Notes under the pieces: model-generated
Databases searched by the model: none
Told to the model about the DNA's origin: nothing
What the model saw: the letters and a program-made list of their open reading frames with translations, nothing else
Assembly (NCBI GenBank): GCA_902780525.1
Contig: CACZFL010000002.1
Location: 1 to 64,000 of the forward strand
Reading direction: 5' to 3'
DNA length: 64,000 nucleotides
Source of the DNA: an uncultured bacterium
GTDB lineage: Bacteria > Cyanobacteriota > Vampirovibrionia > Gastranaerophilales > Gastranaerophilaceae
Program-made: the position numbers and the translations under genes
Part shown: positions 61,311 to 64,000 of the stretch, piece after piece
Layout: each line of letters starts with the position of its first letter
How positions within the stretch are numbered: the stretch's first letter is position 1

Positions 61311-62582
61311 TCACATTTTTAAAAGTTTGTTTAGCTTTGGTGTAAGAATTAAAAGTAGCAAAAATGCCGCAAAAGATAAAACAGCAAGCGGTGTAAAGAG
61401 CTGAAGTGAAGTCAGGCTGTCATATTTTCCGCCCCAAAAACCAGCAATGGCATCACCTAAGAAACACATAATAAACCAACAGCCCATTGTAAGCGAAAGA
61501 AATTTTGCAGGCGCAAGTTTTGATACCAAAGATAAGCCGATTGGCGATAGACAAAGCTCTGACACCGTCATTACAAAATATGCCAGGACAAGCCAAAGCA
61601 GTGAAATTTTGCCTGTATCAGACATTAATCCTGCCACGATCATAATTACATAAGAAACAGACATCAAAAATAGTGCTGCAGAAAATTTTTCAATAGAAGT
61701 CGGTTCCATCCTCCTCTTATTTAACCAACTCCATAAACCGGACGTAAGCGGAGCAAGAAGAATTATGAATAACGGGTTTAAGGACTGAAAATACCCTGTA
61801 TGTATCTGAAATCCGAAAAAATCTCTGTTTACCTTATATTCCGCAAACAAGGTTAATGAAGAACCCGCCTGTTCAAAACAAATCCAAAAAGGTATTGTAA
61901 AGAGCATTAATATAAGAAGACCGATAAACTTTGATTTGTTTACGTCGTCTGTTGAGATATTGTTTTCCTGTTTTATACAAACAGGTTTTGAACCTGTATC
62001 ACCTAGCAGCTTATGTTCAAAAAGTTTGTAAGTAACAAGCCCGATTAACATTCCAACCCCTGCCGATGCAAATCCCCATTCAAAGCCGTACTTTGCGGCA
62101 AGCGTTCCGCATACAAGAGGAGATAAAAATGCACCAAAATTTATTCCCATATAAAAAATCGTAAACGCAGAATCTTTTTTATCATTATCATCACCATACA
62201 ACAATCCGAGAACAGAACTTATATTTGACTTAAAAAAACCGTTTGCACAAATCATTAAAAACAAAGAAAGCAAAAAAAGTTCTTTTCCGCCAAATGCCAG
62301 CAAAAACAACCCGGCGCTCATAAGAACAGCACCGGCAGTAATACAACGCCTCTGTCCGATAAATCTGTCAGCAAGATATCCGCCGATAAGAGGAGTCAGA
62401 TAAACAAGTCCCGTATAGATGCCGTAAATATTTCCTGCTTTCTGTGATGAAAACATGAGTTCGTGCACCATATACAAAACTAAAAGGGCGCGCATTCCGT
62501 AGTAGGAAAATCTTTCCCACATCTCAACAAAAAATAATAAATACAAACCCTTTGGATGTTCCTGATTAAATATATTCTGCAT
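61311..62582 (-). CDS. POT-family proton-coupled oligopeptide transporter
   Basis: A 12-helix MFS transporter of 423 aa importing di/tripeptides. The POT marks are present: the proton-coupling region FVEMWERFSYYGMRALL (near 18-34), GGYLADRFIGQRR (near 67-79), the second motif FYMGINFGAFLSP (near 147-159) and GCWFIMCFLGDAIAGFWGG near 369. The E-R-F motif (ExxERFxYY) supports function. It is in tandem with the NSS transporter (four-base gap) and converges with the TolC-like gene across only 21 bases, with no clear terminator. Confidence 0.93.
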   Translation of the reverse strand: MQNIFNQEHPKGLYLLFFVEMWERFSYYGMRALLVLYMVHELMFSSQKAGNIYGIYTGLVYLTPLIGGYLADRFIGQRRCITAGAVLMSAGLFLLAFGGKELFLLSLFLMICANGFFKSNISSVLGLLYGDDNDKKDSAFTIFYMGINFGAFLSPLVCGTLAAKYGFEWGFASAGVGMLIGLVTYKLFEHKLLGDTGSKPVCIKQENNISTDDVNKSKFIGLLILMLFTIPFWICFEQAGSSLTLFAEYKVNRDFFGFQIHTGYFQSLNPLFIILLAPLTSGLWSWLNKRRMEPTSIEKFSAALFLMSVSYVIMIVAGLMSDTGKISLLWLVLAYFVMTVSELCLSPIGLSLVSKLAPAKFLSLTMGCWFIMCFLGDAIAGFWGGKYDSLTSLQLFTPLAVLSFAAFLLLLILTPKLNKLLKM

Positions 62583-62586
62583 ATAA

Positions 62587-63891
62587 CTATTTTAACCCAA
62601 CATATAATAACGCAACCAGAATAATAGGCACAACATACTTAAGCCCGATATCAAACAGGAATGCAAAAAATTTGTTCTGTATAAAATGTTCTCCTTTTAT
62701 CTTTAAAAACCAGCCTGCAATTAAACATAAAAATAAAGCATTTAATGGCATAAGAATACTTGATGTTGTGAAATCAAGAAAATCAAAAACTGTTTTTCCG
62801 CACAATTTAAAATTTTCAAGCTGACCAAAGGACAAAGTCGCGGGTATTGAAATTAAAGCAATTATTGAGAATACTGCCGCACACGCTTTTGTACGGGTTA
62901 ATTTTAGTCTTTCAACCATAGATGCAATAGGAACTTCTATTATACTTATGCCAGAAGTTACGGCAGCCGCAAACAAAAGAACAAAGAATGCTGCCGAGAC
63001 AATATTTCCGTAAGGAATCTGTGCAAATATCTGTGGAATTGTAATGAATACAAGTCCTGCTCCGGAGTTAGGTTCAAGTCCAAACGAGAATATCGCAGGG
63101 AATATCATTATACCAGCCATAAGAGCAAATAAAGTATCTGAAAAAATAATTGTATAAGTTGATTTCAGAATACTTTTATCTTCTCTTATATAACTTCCGT
63201 ATGTTAACAAAGCTCCCATACCTATACTCAGTGTAAAAAGAGCCTGACCGAGTGCTGCCAAAAACATGTGGGCATTAACCTTGGAAAAATCCGGCTTAAA
63301 CATATAAATAAGACCTTCATGAGCATTCGGAAGATTAAGTGAAAATACAATTAATCCCAAAAGTATAACTGCAAATAAAGGCATTAAAACATTGTTTGCA
63401 AACTCTATACCTTTCTTTATACCCCTTGCTGCAAATATAATGCATATAAGTAAAAAAACCAAAGTAAAAACACATGCGGATACAGAGTCTTGGATTAATG
63501 TAACAAAATAGCTTCCGTAATCTTCTATTTTAATATTAGTAAGACTTAAAAATATATAATCAATAATCCAGCCTCCGACAATAAAGTAAAAAGAAGCTAC
63601 CAAAATGCCTGTCAGAGGATTCAGGAATCCAAAAATTTTAAACTTCGGATTAACAGACTCAAAAGCACCAATACATTCTTTTTTTGTTATTTTCCCCATT
63701 GCAAGTTCTGCAAACAGAGGAACAAAACATATTGTAAGAATTAGTAATAAATATACGACAAGAAACACTGCTCCGCCATTTTGCCCCATTATATAGGGAA
63801 ATCTCCAAATATTTCCCAGACCTACCGCAGAACCAACTGCCGCAAGAATGAATGTTAACCTTGATGACCAACTTGGTCTGTTCTCTTCCAT
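62587..63891 (-). CDS. Sodium-dependent neurotransmitter-symporter-family transporter (SNF/NSS)
   Basis: A sodium-coupled amino-acid importer of the LeuT fold. TM1 is classic: FILAAVGSAVGLGNIWRFPYIMGQNGGAVF (14-43 region), with the unwound centre at GSAVGLGN, followed by TM2 LVVYLLLILTICFVPLF. TM6 and TM8 appear as AALGQALFTLSIGMGALLTYGSYI (near 211-234) and the VSAAFFVLLFAAAVTSG segment near 297. At 434 aa it has about 11 helices, a little short of LeuT. SD GAGAAGG supports the start. The order NSS then POT on one transcript suggests a nitrogen-scavenging, amino-acid/peptide uptake role. Confidence 0.94.
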   Translation of the reverse strand: MEENRPSWSSRLTFILAAVGSAVGLGNIWRFPYIMGQNGGAVFLVVYLLLILTICFVPLFAELAMGKITKKECIGAFESVNPKFKIFGFLNPLTGILVASFYFIVGGWIIDYIFLSLTNIKIEDYGSYFVTLIQDSVSACVFTLVFLLICIIFAARGIKKGIEFANNVLMPLFAVILLGLIVFSLNLPNAHEGLIYMFKPDFSKVNAHMFLAALGQALFTLSIGMGALLTYGSYIREDKSILKSTYTIIFSDTLFALMAGIMIFPAIFSFGLEPNSGAGLVFITIPQIFAQIPYGNIVSAAFFVLLFAAAVTSGISIIEVPIASMVERLKLTRTKACAAVFSIIALISIPATLSFGQLENFKLCGKTVFDFLDFTTSSILMPLNALFLCLIAGWFLKIKGEHFIQNKFFAFLFDIGLKYVVPIILVALLYVGLK

Positions 63892-64000
63892 AAAAAACAG
63901 CCTTCTCTTCTTCGTTTAACTATTAAGATTATATTACAAAATCATAAATACGTTAATATTATCGGACAGAAGATTTGCTACATTTTTGCCACTACTATAT

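Noticed and set aside
1-64000. CRISPR array, prophage or insertion sequence
   Set aside because: No regularly spaced repeats, cas genes, transposase, integrase or phage structural genes were seen; the repeats found are single pairs.

Overview
The window looks like a chromosomal segment of a low-G+C, Gram-negative, non-photosynthetic relative of the Cyanobacteria, most likely a gut Gastranaerophilales (Melainabacteria/Vampirovibrionia). This is an inference from content, not a database match. Supporting points are LptC/LptA, a secretin, TolC/RND efflux, a YidC with a large internal insertion, a CHASE2-adenylate cyclase, no photosynthesis genes, and many small proteins whose N-termini carry a short F-[QKNH]-[GA] motif. 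Most genes have clear Shine-Dalgarno (SD) sequences. A subset has a -10 box 6-9 bases from the ATG and no SD, suggesting leaderless mRNAs.

Layout. 1-4250: a small unknown gene, a large-type SRP RNA, an ADP-forming acetyl-CoA synthetase and two F-x-G proteins. 4160-9560: rdgB with a structured leader, a secreted protein, a MarR regulator, tRNA-Gly with a duplicated 3' end, queA, three F-x-G proteins and yidC. 9687-12165: eda-kdgK-csaB operon (keto-deoxy-sugar catabolism plus pyruvyl transfer). 12232-18365: CHASE2 cyclase, a small unknown gene, dprA-topA and another F-x-G gene. 18481-23594: lptC-lptA-TPR operon, then clpB. 23846-29217: a tight three-gene operon of two unknown membrane proteins and a GH13 glycosidase that itself carries the N-terminal F-x-G motif. 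29234-37273: an HD-domain protein, then a type IV pilus/type II secretion core (PilP/GspC-like, secretin, ATPase, platform protein), a small protein and an SDR enzyme.

37268-42114: a small regulator with a palindromic operator candidate, a Y-family polymerase with a small partner gene, a histidine-phosphatase-like protein lacking catalytic residues, and a matrixin-like protein lacking zinc ligands. 42212-47618: AsmA-like protein, LicD-like protein and CDP-glycerol glycerophosphotransferase-like protein, pointing to cell-surface polymer work. 47663-53466: two paralogous secreted alpha/beta-hydrolases around an HNH-like F-x-G protein, a PPP-type phosphatase, a Lys/Ala-rich secreted protein with a Cys-rich tail and an AI-2E-family transporter. 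53732-61289: a tripartite efflux system (MFP, RND, OMF) interrupted by an F-x-G gene, a REP-like repeat and a methyltransferase. 61311-63891: a peptide (POT) transporter and a sodium-dependent (NSS) transporter.

The strongest candidate for something undescribed is the recurring N-terminal F-x-G/A tag. It is found on nine otherwise mostly unrelated proteins, including a GH13 enzyme and an HNH-like protein. It behaves like a sorting or maturation signal rather than a protein family. The 23.8-29.2 kb operon is the best place to look for its partners. All calls come from reading the sequence; no searches were run.
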